Source of the DNA: an uncultured Pseudomonadota bacterium
GTDB lineage: Bacteria > Pseudomonadota > Alphaproteobacteria > RF32 > CAG-239
Direction of reading: 5' to 3'
Assembly (NCBI GenBank): GCA_902788365.1
Contig: CADAJN010000006.1
Coordinates: forward strand, 90,567 to 154,566
Length of the DNA: 64,000 nt
The position numbers and the translations under genes were made by a program. How positions within the stretch are numbered: the stretch's first letter is position 1; every line of letters starts with the position of its first letter. This document shows, in pieces, positions 17,598-26,973 of this stretch. The notes under the pieces were generated by a model, which worked only from the letters and a program-made list of their open reading frames with translations, was not told the origin of the DNA and made no database searches.

Positions 17598-18781
17598 TGG
17601 CATTTCCTTCTTACCAATATTTTTCTAGATTATACGATAAAATTAGTGCTTATAGAACCAAATATCACGATGAAGGTAGAAAGGTAGCATCTAAACTTGT
17701 ATATTGGAATTTGAAATTTTTACTTTCAACTTTTGGAAAAAGAGCTAATGCACATATAAAATCGGGTTTTACGGATAATTTACAACATATTTCAATTAGA
17801 ATTGCTGGCGGTCTTGGTGATCATATCATCAATGCAAAATATATTTCATCTTTGGCTGAATATATTGGCAAAGATACTGTATTTGATATATTAGCGGAAA
17901 CGGAAGATATTGATTTTTTAAAAACAATTTACAATGATAAAAGTTATATTAAACAAATTATTTCAAATGATTGTGAAACTGAGTATGATTTAGCTTTATA
18001 TGTGGTGCGTTTCCCAAAGGTTTTATCGTATCACAAAGAACGATTAAGTATGCGCACTCTGAAATATGTAGAGCAACTTAAAAAATTTGAAATTGAACAT
18101 TATTTGCTTTTAGAAAATGATTTCTTAGGGCGTTGCTATTCATTATTAAAAGGACGCAAAAGAGAAAATCAGGCTGACATTGGAAATATTTTGCAGATGG
18201 CGCAGCAACAATTTTTATTAAAAGCACCGGAAAATAGTTATGATACTTTGCAAAAATTCGGCCTACAAAAAAACTGTTTTATCACCTTGCAAACCGGTAG
18301 TGGTAGACATTTTCATCAAATAAATCCCGAAGTGCGGCAATGGCCTGCGGAGTATTATGCTCAGCTGGCGATAATGCTGAAACGAAAATATCCACGATAT
18401 AAAATTGTTCAGCTTGGCGATGAGGAACAGCAAAAAATAGCCAATATTGATATTGATTTACGTGGTAAGACGGATTATTCCGAGTTGCTTATATTATTGA
18501 AAGAAGCAAAATTGCACATTGCGCAAGAAAGTGGCATGATTTTTTTGCGACATTTTCTGCAAGGAGGAGTTTCGGTGGTATTGTTTGGCCCGACAGATAT
18601 TAATTTTTTCGGATATACAGAAAATTTAAATTTGTCAGCGAGTTTGTGTGACCAACCTTGCGAATGGGTTATTAAAAATTGGATGGAAAAATGTGTCAAA
18701 ACTGGTAACGAAGCTGAATGTATGCGGCTTTTAGTTCCGGAAAAAGTTTTTAATAAAATATACGAAAGGAACTTTTTATAA
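17597..18781 (+). CDS. GT9-like (heptosyltransferase family) glycosyltransferase, copy 1
   Basis: 394 residues. IAGGLGDHIINAKYI near residue 75 matches the GT9 N-terminal glycine motif. The C-terminal half has QWPAEYYAQLA, KIVQLG, a DLRGKTDYSELL segment and VVLFGPTD, the nucleotide-sugar site of the family. It ends with four cysteines spaced C-x3-C-x10-C-x8-C, identical in the next two genes. The ADP-heptose genes downstream make heptose a likely donor sugar, but the acceptor is unknown. Confidence 0.78.
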   Translation: MAFPSYQYFSRLYDKISAYRTKYHDEGRKVASKLVYWNLKFLLSTFGKRANAHIKSGFTDNLQHISIRIAGGLGDHIINAKYISSLAEYIGKDTVFDILAETEDIDFLKTIYNDKSYIKQIISNDCETEYDLALYVVRFPKVLSYHKERLSMRTLKYVEQLKKFEIEHYLLLENDFLGRCYSLLKGRKRENQADIGNILQMAQQQFLLKAPENSYDTLQKFGLQKNCFITLQTGSGRHFHQINPEVRQWPAEYYAQLAIMLKRKYPRYKIVQLGDEEQQKIANIDIDLRGKTDYSELLILLKEAKLHIAQESGMIFLRHFLQGGVSVVLFGPTDINFFGYTENLNLSASLCDQPCEWVIKNWMEKCVKTGNEAECMRLLVPEKVFNKIYERNFL

Positions 18782-18782
18782 A

Positions 18783-20048
18783 ATGAGAAATGAACTGATT
18801 CAAAAAACTGAAAAAATCAAATTTTTAGGTATACCTGTGGGATGGAAGGTTTATCTGCCGGAGTCGGTTAAGACATATTTTTGGGGAATTCGCATCAAAA
18901 AAAAGAAATATACAATGTACGAATTAAATAATACCTCTAAAAGTTCAATAGGAATATCAAAAGCTATTATTCCTACGGATGAAAAAATATTCAATCTAAA
19001 AAATAATGAATTGAATATTGCATTTAAATTGGGTGGAGGATTGGGTGATTATCTTATAGCCGCAAATTTTATAGTTTTATTTAGAGAATATATTGGTTAC
19101 GACAAAATACGTATTGATGTCTTTGGTAAGGAAGATTGGGTTAGTGCAATATTTAAGGATTCACGCTCTATAAATAATTATTATACAGGAGGTTTATTAT
19201 TAGACGGCAATAAGGATTATGATTTTATAATTTCCTTGACAAGGGAACCTATAATTCTTTCTGCGAAAAAGAATAAAATTTATGAGTATTCATCTGCAGC
19301 TTTCGAATTGATGCAGATTTATGAAAAAGAAGGATGTAGAAAGAAAGAAGCGTATTCAAATAGACCTTCACTGGATGGTCAATTATTGGCTCTGTCTATA
19401 ATTGAAAAATATAAAAGGTGTTCTCAACCTGATATAATGCATAAATTGGGGATGAATGAACAATTTTCATATACATTACCCATAAATTTATCCGAAGAGC
19501 AGTACCTAAATGAAATTGGATTAGGAACGAAAAATTTTATTACTATTCACAGAGGTGTGCATGAGCATGATTCCAAAGAATCTGTGAAACAATGGCCAAC
19601 TGCGTATTACAATATTTTAGTTGAAAAAATCAAAAAATCATTCCCTGAAATTACTATTGTACAGCTTGGATTTTCCAAGGAAAGATGTCCTCTATTTGAT
19701 AATATTGATGTTGACCTTATAGGAAAGACTTCAATGGAACAAGTCAAAGTGATTTTAAAAAACAGCGCCTTACACATTGATGGTGAAGGTGGTTTGGTAC
19801 ATCTTAGACATGCTTTACAGGGCGGAAAATCTATTGTTCTTTTTGGGGCTACATCGCCAGAGTTTTATGGATATTCTGAAAATATTAATTTGCGTGGAAC
19901 AGGATGTTCACATTGGTGTGAGTGGCTCACTACAACTTGGCAGGCCAAATGTTCACGTGGTTTCTATAGACCTCCATGTATGTATTCTCTAACACCGGAC
20001 ATAGTGTTTAATGAAGTAAAAACGTTATTGGAGAACGAAAATGAATAA
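18783..20048 (+). CDS. GT9-like glycosyltransferase, copy 2
   Basis: 421 residues, paralogous to its neighbours: GGGLGDYLIAANFI, KQWPTAYYNILV, TIVQLGF, LIGKTSMEQVKVIL, HIDGEGGLVHLRHAL and VLFGAT, then the four-cysteine tail. It has an N-terminal extension with the short motif KIKFLGIPVGWK that recurs elsewhere in this window as C-terminal tails. Codon use is AT-richer (many ATA, AGA) than in the rml or housekeeping genes, suggesting transfer. It begins one base after copy 1. Confidence 0.75.
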   Translation: MRNELIQKTEKIKFLGIPVGWKVYLPESVKTYFWGIRIKKKKYTMYELNNTSKSSIGISKAIIPTDEKIFNLKNNELNIAFKLGGGLGDYLIAANFIVLFREYIGYDKIRIDVFGKEDWVSAIFKDSRSINNYYTGGLLLDGNKDYDFIISLTREPIILSAKKNKIYEYSSAAFELMQIYEKEGCRKKEAYSNRPSLDGQLLALSIIEKYKRCSQPDIMHKLGMNEQFSYTLPINLSEEQYLNEIGLGTKNFITIHRGVHEHDSKESVKQWPTAYYNILVEKIKKSFPEITIVQLGFSKERCPLFDNIDVDLIGKTSMEQVKVILKNSALHIDGEGGLVHLRHALQGGKSIVLFGATSPEFYGYSENINLRGTGCSHWCEWLTTTWQAKCSRGFYRPPCMYSLTPDIVFNEVKTLLENENE

Positions 20049-21744
20049 GTACATTGATGATTTATTAGAAGTATTGGATTCAGCAATAGCTGATAGTTCC
20101 TCCCATAAAATAGCACAAATACTAATCGAGTGGAATCAGACATATCTACAGCGTAATGCAAGAGATGAAAAGGTTTCTACGAGTATAAATGAGTTAATAA
20201 ATAGTGATAAATTCAAGATTGCTTTTCGCTTAAATGGAAATTTGGGAAGCATATTAGTCAGAACAAACATTGTTAAAAAGATAGTATCACTTGTTCCAAG
20301 AAAAATTATTGATGTTACAGTTTTTGGACATCCTAAACCAGAGATTAATCAAGAAATTTTTTCTGATTTGGATTTTATTGATCACGTCCAGAACTATGGC
20401 GATTTAGCAAATAGAATCAAAAAGTATCATTTGGTTATTGATTTAGACACATTTCCAACAGTTATTTATAAGGATAATGAAAAAATAAAATCAAAAGTTC
20501 CTGTGTATATTCCAATGCTAAAGGAATGGGATGATTTCAAAAACAAACATAAAGAATGGTTTAAAAATATTGCAAGATTTCGACCTCAAATATACACGCT
20601 TGCAAAAATGAATGGTAAAAATTGCATAAATAATATGGATATTGGCAACTATTTAGGGCTTGAAGATCACTTTATATACAGTATTTCACCTGATTTAAAT
20701 ATTTTGGATGTTGCAAAAAAATTTAACATTTGTGGCAAGTTTATAACCTTAAATCGTGGTTCGTACACACTAAAAAACCAATCTGAGGGAACGAGGGTTT
20801 GGCCATTGGAATACTACAATCAATTAGCCCGCTTGCTTAAGAGAAAATATCCACAGTTCCAATTAGTTCAACTAGGAGAGAGTGAAGAATGCTTGCCGAT
20901 AGACGGTATTGATATAAACTTGTGTGGAAAAACGACATTGGCGGAATTAAAAACTCTATTACATGCCGCATTGCTTCATATTGACGGTGAAGGAGGAATG
21001 CCTCATTTGCGTAGAGCGTTAAATGCAGGCCCCTCCGTTATCTTATTTGGATCAACACCCAAAGAATATTTTGGATATGATGGAAATATAAATTTATCCT
21101 CTGGCTATTGTTCCGAAAGTTGTTGTGAACTTCATAAAAATTGGTTGCATAAATGTCTCTTAACTAATGGTGAAGCTCTTTGCTTAAAAGAGCTTAAACC
21201 AGCGTATGTTTTTAAATGCATCGTAGAGTATCTGGATAAAGGAGAACATGTTCATAAGTCTCAATACTATGACGGGCTATACGAGGGTACGTATAAATTT
21301 ATTCACGATAAAACATTTATTTTGGACAAGACATGGGTTGATGAATTTATAAAACCCAGAGCTATTTACAGCTATTTTAAGGAGAAAATCAAAGTCGGTG
21401 ATTTGTTCTGTATGTATTACACTCCATCAAAGATTTGGGAAAGAAGGCCTATTTCAGAAAGTAATTGCTTGACTTTTTTGAATGGTAATAAAAAGGCATA
21501 TGAGAAATATAATAAATTTAAGAACGATACATATGCAAAGGATTCTATTCATTCAAATGAACGCTTTTCCAGCTTAATTAATCAATTAAATAAAAAGCAC
21601 TATAATCCTAAATATGTCATCGTTGTAAATGGGCATAATACAATAATGGACGGACAACATAGAGCTTGTTGGTTACTCAATAAATATGGCCCTGATTATG
21701 AAATTCAAGTCATTAAGATATATGGAGATATAGAAGTACGATGA
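20041..21744 (+). CDS. GT9-like transferase fused to a ParB/Srx-like domain, copy 3
   Basis: 567 residues. Residues 1-400 follow the GT9-like pattern of copies 1 and 2 (VWPLEYYNQLARLLK, QLVQLG, LCGKTTLAELKTLL, HIDGEGGMPHLRRAL, VILFGST, four cysteines), although the N-terminal glycine motif is weaker (NGNLGS). Residues about 400-567 are an extra domain with VVNGHNTIMDGQHRA near residue 525. The DGQHR element is typical of ParB/sulfiredoxin-fold proteins, some of which are nucleotide-dependent kinases. A transferase joined to such a domain is unusual; a glycan-modifying phosphotransfer is conceivable but unproven. It overlaps copy 2 by eight bases. Confidence 0.7.
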   Translation: MNKYIDDLLEVLDSAIADSSSHKIAQILIEWNQTYLQRNARDEKVSTSINELINSDKFKIAFRLNGNLGSILVRTNIVKKIVSLVPRKIIDVTVFGHPKPEINQEIFSDLDFIDHVQNYGDLANRIKKYHLVIDLDTFPTVIYKDNEKIKSKVPVYIPMLKEWDDFKNKHKEWFKNIARFRPQIYTLAKMNGKNCINNMDIGNYLGLEDHFIYSISPDLNILDVAKKFNICGKFITLNRGSYTLKNQSEGTRVWPLEYYNQLARLLKRKYPQFQLVQLGESEECLPIDGIDINLCGKTTLAELKTLLHAALLHIDGEGGMPHLRRALNAGPSVILFGSTPKEYFGYDGNINLSSGYCSESCCELHKNWLHKCLLTNGEALCLKELKPAYVFKCIVEYLDKGEHVHKSQYYDGLYEGTYKFIHDKTFILDKTWVDEFIKPRAIYSYFKEKIKVGDLFCMYYTPSKIWERRPISESNCLTFLNGNKKAYEKYNKFKNDTYAKDSIHSNERFSSLINQLNKKHYNPKYVIVVNGHNTIMDGQHRACWLLNKYGPDYEIQVIKIYGDIEVR

Positions 21745-21793
21745 AATACTACACCTTAAAAATTTTATCACCGAAAAATGAAAGGATAAATTT

Positions 21794-23308
21794 ATGTCCT
21801 TATTAACTACATATATTGATAATTTCAAAAATGTACGTGTCCTCGTTATCGGCGATATTATGCTTGATCGCTTTATGTATGGAAAGGTTGAGCGGATTTC
21901 GCCGGAAGCACCGGTGCCGATTTTTAAGTTTCATCATGAAAAGGAAATGCTTGGCGGAGCCGGAAATGTGGTCGCCAATCTGTCGGCACTCGGCTGTAAG
22001 GTAACCTTTATGGGAATTATCGGTAATGACGGCGTGGGAGAACAAATTTCCAGACACTTGTTCAAATTAAGTATTCACAGTCATTTGCTGAAACTGGAAA
22101 ATTATCCGTCAATTGTTAAAACGCGGCTGATTGCCGGCAATAATCATCTTTTGCGCGCCGATCAGGAAGAAATTTTGCCGGTAGTTGAAGATTTGTTGCC
22201 GCGATTTAAAAGAATTTTGCGGCCGGCAATCAAAAATACCGATATTGTATTGCTTTCTGATTATAATAAAGGTTTGCTCACTTTAACAACTACACAGATG
22301 ATTATTAAATTGTGCCAAGAATACGGCAAGGAAGTCGTAGTTGATCCCAAAGGTTCTGATTATAGCAAATATGCTGGAGCTACATTAGTTAAACCGAATT
22401 TGAAAGAGTTTTCCGAAGCAACCGGGCAAAAGTATAATCCGGCAGATAATGACTTTCCGCAAAAGGCACAAATTGGGGCAAGTAAGTTATTTGAAAAATA
22501 TCAAATTCAAAATTTGTTGGTAACATTGAGCGAGTTTGGCATGATGTATATTCCGTCGGCTAAACAGGAAGATATTTTACAAATTGCCACCGAAGCCAAA
22601 GAAGTGTTTGATGTATCGGGTGCCGGTGATACATCGCTGGCCACGCTGGGTGCATCTCTCGGAGCCGGTATGAGTATGAAAGATGCAATGAAATTAGCAA
22701 ATATGGCGTCAGGTATAGTGGTTGGTAAACTCGGTACGGCAACAGTTTCAACAGAAGAGTTGAAATCTGCGCTTTCGCAAAAAGAAACCGGTAATGACGG
22801 TTGGGTGCAAAAAAAGAAAATTATCACATTGGAACAAGCTAAAAAGGTGGTAAGGCAATTAAAAGATAAAGGAAAAGTCATTGGCTTTACCAACGGATGT
22901 TTTGATTGCTGCCATTTGGGGCATTTAAATTCTTTTATGCAAGCTAAAAAGATATGTGATGTGTTGATTGTGGCGATGAATTCCGATGCCTCAATCAGAC
23001 GTTATAAAGGCGAGAATCGCCCGATTCAAGATGAAAAAACGCGTGCATTATTGCTCGCATCATTAGAGTTTGTGGATTATGTTATTGTTTTTGCCGAAGA
23101 TAATCCTTTGCATATTGTTGATGCTTTACATCCGGATATTGTGGCCAAAGAGGGATATACGCTTGACCAATGGCCGGAAGGACGTTTGGCGCAGTCATAT
23201 GGTGGCAAAGCAGTAATTTTAAAAAGATTGGAAGGATATTCAACTTCAAATTTGGTTGAAAAAATGAAGGGAACGGAAGATGAAGACTTATATCGAAAAT
23301 CAGTTTAA
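21794..23308 (+). CDS. hldE: Bifunctional heptose-7-phosphate kinase / heptose-1-phosphate adenylyltransferase
   Basis: 504 residues. The PfkB-type kinase (about 1-325) has VLVIGDIMLDRF at the start and the DVSGAGDT anion hole near residue 275. The nucleotidyltransferase (about 350-500) has FTNGCFDCCHLGHL and a late RLEGYSTS in place of the usual ISSFSTT-like loop. It makes ADP-D,D-heptose from D-glycero-D-manno-heptose-7-phosphate together with GmhB. The start follows AAAGGA. Confidence 0.95.
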   Translation: MSLLTTYIDNFKNVRVLVIGDIMLDRFMYGKVERISPEAPVPIFKFHHEKEMLGGAGNVVANLSALGCKVTFMGIIGNDGVGEQISRHLFKLSIHSHLLKLENYPSIVKTRLIAGNNHLLRADQEEILPVVEDLLPRFKRILRPAIKNTDIVLLSDYNKGLLTLTTTQMIIKLCQEYGKEVVVDPKGSDYSKYAGATLVKPNLKEFSEATGQKYNPADNDFPQKAQIGASKLFEKYQIQNLLVTLSEFGMMYIPSAKQEDILQIATEAKEVFDVSGAGDTSLATLGASLGAGMSMKDAMKLANMASGIVVGKLGTATVSTEELKSALSQKETGNDGWVQKKKIITLEQAKKVVRQLKDKGKVIGFTNGCFDCCHLGHLNSFMQAKKICDVLIVAMNSDASIRRYKGENRPIQDEKTRALLLASLEFVDYVIVFAEDNPLHIVDALHPDIVAKEGYTLDQWPEGRLAQSYGGKAVILKRLEGYSTSNLVEKMKGTEDEDLYRKSV

Positions 23309-23852
23309 AGAATTGTCAGAACAATTACAGTCATTACAATCTTCGGCGGATAAGGTTGAAAAAATTGCCCAAATTTGCATTACCGCAATTAAGAATGGTC
23401 ATAAAGTCATCTGGTGTGGTAATGGCGGTTCAGCAGCACAATCTCAGCATTTGGCGGCAGAATTGGTTGGGCGATATAAAATTAATCGTCCGGCGATGAA
23501 TTCCATTTCGCTGACGGTTGATACATCTAATTTGACAGCCATTGGTAATGATTACGGTTATGATGTGGTATTCTCGCGCCAGTTGGAAGGTGTGGGGCAG
23601 AAAGGTGATGTGTTGGTTGGGCTTTCAACCAGTGGTAATTCAAAAAATGTAGTTTTGGCGTTTGAACAAGCTCAAAAAATGGGAATTACGACGGTAGCAC
23701 TGGTTGGAGAAAAAGGCGGTATGATGCGAGACATGGCAGACCATGCGCTTTGTGTTCCGGCGACAACCTCGGCGCATATTCAAGAAATGCATATTGCTAT
23801 CGGTCATCTGATTTGTGATTTGATAGAGAAGAAGTTTTATGGAGATAAATAG
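23280..23852 (+). CDS. gmhA: Sedoheptulose-7-phosphate isomerase
   Basis: 190 residues, a SIS-domain protein. WCGNGGSAAQSQHLAAEL, the DTSNLTAIGNDYGY segment and GLSTSGNS match GmhA, and the late HIQEMHI region carries the catalytic and metal-site residues. It isomerises sedoheptulose-7-phosphate, the entry to ADP-heptose. It overlaps hldE by 29 bases. Confidence 0.95.
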   Translation: MKTYIENQFKELSEQLQSLQSSADKVEKIAQICITAIKNGHKVIWCGNGGSAAQSQHLAAELVGRYKINRPAMNSISLTVDTSNLTAIGNDYGYDVVFSRQLEGVGQKGDVLVGLSTSGNSKNVVLAFEQAQKMGITTVALVGEKGGMMRDMADHALCVPATTSAHIQEMHIAIGHLICDLIEKKFYGDK

Positions 23853-23853
23853 C

Positions 23854-25023
23854 ATGAAAGAAAGAATAGTTTCGTTCGATGCTTTAAGGTTTATTGCTTG
23901 TATATTCATTATTTTGCATCACGCTGGTATCAATATATATATTTTTCATCAATTACCGAATCCTTTCTTTAGAACGGCAGGACTAGCTGTCGAAATATTT
24001 TTTGTTTTATCGGGTTTTTTAATAGCAAAATCCTATTATAGAAGTTTGAATAATGGCTTATCGAGTGGAGACAAATGTAAAAAATATTTTTATAATAGAA
24101 TAAAAAGGTTATATCCAGAATATATTTTTGCAATGTGTTTATGCGCTTTTCTAACTAATGCTTTTTCACACCCTATAAGTATGGATACTTTTATGCTGAA
24201 TGCTGTTATGATGGCCGGTTGGGGGGGAATTCCTAATATTATTAACGGAATTTGGTATGTTGTTGTATTGTTCTGGGGGGGGTGTTTAATATTTAATTTA
24301 CTTGTTTTATACAGAGAAAAAGCCAAGTATTTTATATTGCCAACGATAACGTGTGTATGTTTGTTTTATCTTGTAAATCATGGACACACGATATCCGGCC
24401 ATCAGCAGTCTATAGAATTTAAATTGTTATCTAAAGGAACAATCCGAGGAATACTTGGTCTGACAATAGGGTTATATTGTTTCCAAGTTTGCCAATGGAT
24501 AAAGATAAGTGATATACAAATAAAACCAATGATTTTATCAAAATTGTTACTTGTCCTAGAAATCGTTGCTGTAATCCTTTTAGTAAATGCAATTTTGATC
24601 AGAAAAGGACAGAATATAGACGATTTCAATATTTATTTTTATATTTCTTATATCGTTGGGTTGTTATATTTTGGAAAGGAAAAATTGTTAAAATTTCTGT
24701 CTTGGAAAGGTATGCAGCCATTGGCTGATTTATCATATACTATTTATTTAACACATTTGATATTGCTTGAAATATTAAGAGTTCATTGGACAGCACTATC
24801 ATCAATTAAACCATTTTATATGTATATAATTGTAGTGGTATTATGTATTATGTTCGGATATATTTGCTACCATGCGCAAAAATGGTTGTTTACAAAATTA
24901 AAGCAAATGCTGTTCGTTTCTCAGGATAATTTATTGGAACAACATATTGAAAATACGATGGAAAATTCGGAGGATGGGAATGAAGCTGCAGAGTTGGATA
25001 AAGCTGAAATTTTACAACGATAA
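23854..25023 (+). CDS. Membrane-bound acyltransferase 3 family protein
   Basis: 389 residues from ATG 23854 (GGAG at 23841; an in-frame ATG at 23839 is less likely). It starts RIVSFDALRFIACIFIILHH, the OafA/acyltransferase-3 start with its catalytic His, and has about ten membrane spans. Such proteins O-acetylate or otherwise acylate surface sugars from the cytoplasmic membrane. It interrupts the heptose gene series and is clearly AT-richer than its neighbours, consistent with a recent insertion. The C-terminal about 35 residues are a hydrophilic, acidic tail. Confidence 0.88.
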   Translation: MKERIVSFDALRFIACIFIILHHAGINIYIFHQLPNPFFRTAGLAVEIFFVLSGFLIAKSYYRSLNNGLSSGDKCKKYFYNRIKRLYPEYIFAMCLCAFLTNAFSHPISMDTFMLNAVMMAGWGGIPNIINGIWYVVVLFWGGCLIFNLLVLYREKAKYFILPTITCVCLFYLVNHGHTISGHQQSIEFKLLSKGTIRGILGLTIGLYCFQVCQWIKISDIQIKPMILSKLLLVLEIVAVILLVNAILIRKGQNIDDFNIYFYISYIVGLLYFGKEKLLKFLSWKGMQPLADLSYTIYLTHLILLEILRVHWTALSSIKPFYMYIIVVVLCIMFGYICYHAQKWLFTKLKQMLFVSQDNLLEQHIENTMENSEDGNEAAELDKAEILQR

Positions 25024-25043
25024 TTTTATGATTGGAAATTTAA

Positions 25044-25511
25044 ATGCAGCCTAAAGCATTATTTTTAGACAGAGACGGAACAATTAACGTTGATTACGGT
25101 TATGTTTATCAGCCCGAGAAATTTGAACTGATTGACGGGATTGTTGATTTGTGCAAAAAAGCGCAGGAAAAGGGATATTTGATAATAGTAATAACCAATC
25201 AGTCCGGTATTGCACGCGGTTATTATACTGATGCAGATTTTCAAAAGCTTAATCAATATATGATTGATGTATTTACCAAAAAAGGTGTGACAATTACGGA
25301 TGTGTTTTATTGTCCTGAACTTTCCGGACCGCGGCGTAAACCGGAATGCGGAATGTTTTTAGAAGCACAGAAGAAATACAATATTGATATGGCGCAATCA
25401 GTTTCTGTCGGTGATAAAGAGCGTGATATTAAAGCTGGTGAAAAAGCCAGCGTTGGTAAAAATTTTTTGTTTAACGGGCATAACTTTAATGAAATAGGAG
25501 AAAATTTATGA
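25044..25511 (+). CDS. gmhB: D-glycero-beta-D-manno-heptose-1,7-bisphosphate 7-phosphatase
   Basis: 155 residues of the HAD class. FLDRDGTINVDYGYV holds the nucleophile Asp, ITNQSGIARG is motif II, and VGDKERDIKAG is the Mg2+ motif. The loop that binds zinc in E. coli GmhB is shortened here (YCPELSGPRRKPEC keeps two cysteines). It removes the 7-phosphate between the two HldE steps. The 3' end overlaps hldD by four bases (ATGA). Confidence 0.9.
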   Translation: MQPKALFLDRDGTINVDYGYVYQPEKFELIDGIVDLCKKAQEKGYLIIVITNQSGIARGYYTDADFQKLNQYMIDVFTKKGVTITDVFYCPELSGPRRKPECGMFLEAQKKYNIDMAQSVSVGDKERDIKAGEKASVGKNFLFNGHNFNEIGENL

Positions 25512-26494
25512 TTATCGTAACTGGTGGCGCCGGATTTATCGGCTCAAATATTGTAGCAGAACTGCAAAATAGGAACTATAAAGATATTGTTGTTGTCGAT
25601 TGGCTAGGTAATGAGGATAAGTGGAAAAATATTGCCAAACGTGAACTTGCAGCCATTGTAGCACCGGAGAATATGTTTGAGTATATAGAAAAACATAACG
25701 AAGATATTGATGCAATCATTCATATGGGGGCAATTTCAACCACAACCGAAACCGATGTCGATTTGATTATACGCTCTAATTTTGAACTGAGTTGGAAGCT
25801 TTGGAAATTTTGCTGTGATAATCAGAAGCAATTTATTTATGCTTCTTCGGCGGCAACTTACGGTGATGGTTCGCAAGGTTTTGTAGATAATAATAATTTG
25901 TATGCCTTAAATGCTTTACGTCCGCTTAATCCATACGGTTGGAGCAAGGCAGTATTTGATCGCAAGGTGGCGCGTGAGGTTTTAGAAAATCGGGCAACAC
26001 CGAAACAGTATGTCGGCTTGAAGTTCTTTAATGTATATGGTCCGAATGAATATCATAAAGGCGGACAAAAAAGCGTGATTGCACATATTTTCCCGCAGGT
26101 AAAAAATGATGAAGAAACAAAGTTGTTCAAATCTTACAATCCGCAATATAAAGACGGCGAACAGTTGCGTGATTTTGTGTGGGTTGGCGATGTTGTAAAC
26201 GTGATTATGTGGATGCTGAATCATCCTAACGTAAATGGTATATTCAATGTAGGCACCGGACAAGCTCGTTCATTTTATGATTTAGCCAAAGCAACATGGA
26301 CTGCAATGGGAAAAGAGCCCAAAATAGGCTTTAAGGATATGCCGGAAACTTTACGCGATAAATATCAATACTATACGCAGGCCGATTTAACCCGATTGTA
26401 TAATGCCGGTTATAATCAACCAATGACTTCTCTGGAAGAAGGTGTGCGGCAATATGTGCAAAACTATTTAAATCAAGAAGATATGTATAGGTAA
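25508..26494 (+). CDS. hldD: ADP-L-glycero-D-manno-heptose 6-epimerase
   Basis: 328 residues. IIVTGGAGFIGSNIV is the NADP site, followed by HMGAISTTTETD, ASSAATYGDG and the late FNVYGPNEYHKG, all HldD features. It converts the D,D- to the L,D-heptose nucleotide used for LPS core. With hldE, gmhA and gmhB the pathway from sedoheptulose-7-phosphate is complete in this window. Confidence 0.96.
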   Translation: MIIVTGGAGFIGSNIVAELQNRNYKDIVVVDWLGNEDKWKNIAKRELAAIVAPENMFEYIEKHNEDIDAIIHMGAISTTTETDVDLIIRSNFELSWKLWKFCCDNQKQFIYASSAATYGDGSQGFVDNNNLYALNALRPLNPYGWSKAVFDRKVAREVLENRATPKQYVGLKFFNVYGPNEYHKGGQKSVIAHIFPQVKNDEETKLFKSYNPQYKDGEQLRDFVWVGDVVNVIMWMLNHPNVNGIFNVGTGQARSFYDLAKATWTAMGKEPKIGFKDMPETLRDKYQYYTQADLTRLYNAGYNQPMTSLEEGVRQYVQNYLNQEDMYR

Positions 26495-26638
26495 TCTGAA
26501 CAGGAGTTACGGCCAGATAAGCATTATTTTGGTTGCTTATATGTAATTATCAAGTTTAGAAATATTAAAAGGTAATGAAGCAAATTACATATAGTTATTT
26601 ATAGCTTATATTTAATAGTTTTAGTATCTGAAATTATG

Positions 26639-26673
26639 AACGAGTGCAAGAACAATAATTTGCACTCGTTTAA
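26639..26673 (+). terminator. Terminator behind hldD; remainder of the gap is featureless
   Basis: AACGAGTGCAA (26639-26649) and TTGCACTCGTT (26660-26670) pair perfectly over eleven bases, followed by a short T/A stretch. It lies 145 bases behind hldD and closes the polysaccharide locus. The rest of 26495-26973 is very AT-rich, and I see no other feature there. Confidence 0.75.
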
Positions 26674-26973
26674 TATTGTGAGACAACTTCAATCAAGAAA
26701 ATCTTATAAATTATATTTTCTGATATTTTCCATTGTTTTGAGTATATAAATTTTTTGATTTGGAGTTAATCGGTAAAAATTATATAAAAATTTTCCTATG
26801 ATTATCGGAGAAAAATTTGATATTCTTGGGGTTAGTTCTTTTGTTTTATGATTCTTGATATTTTTAATTCGTTTCATAGTTTTATCCTTAATATGCATTT
26901 TATTGTTAATTATGACTTATTTTATGAAATATTGTTCGTGGATAAACAAAATATTTCAATGTATAGGTATAAT

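Noticed and set aside
26930..26939. TATTGTTCGT, a 10-base match to the recombinase arm, upstream of the XRE gene
   Set aside because: Only half of the 19-bp arm is present and no inverse partner was found nearby; noted but not claimed as a site.
26848..26973. Upstream extension of the XRE regulator
   Set aside because: The extra 42 codons are AT-rich with no HTH character; ATG 26974 fits the family start.
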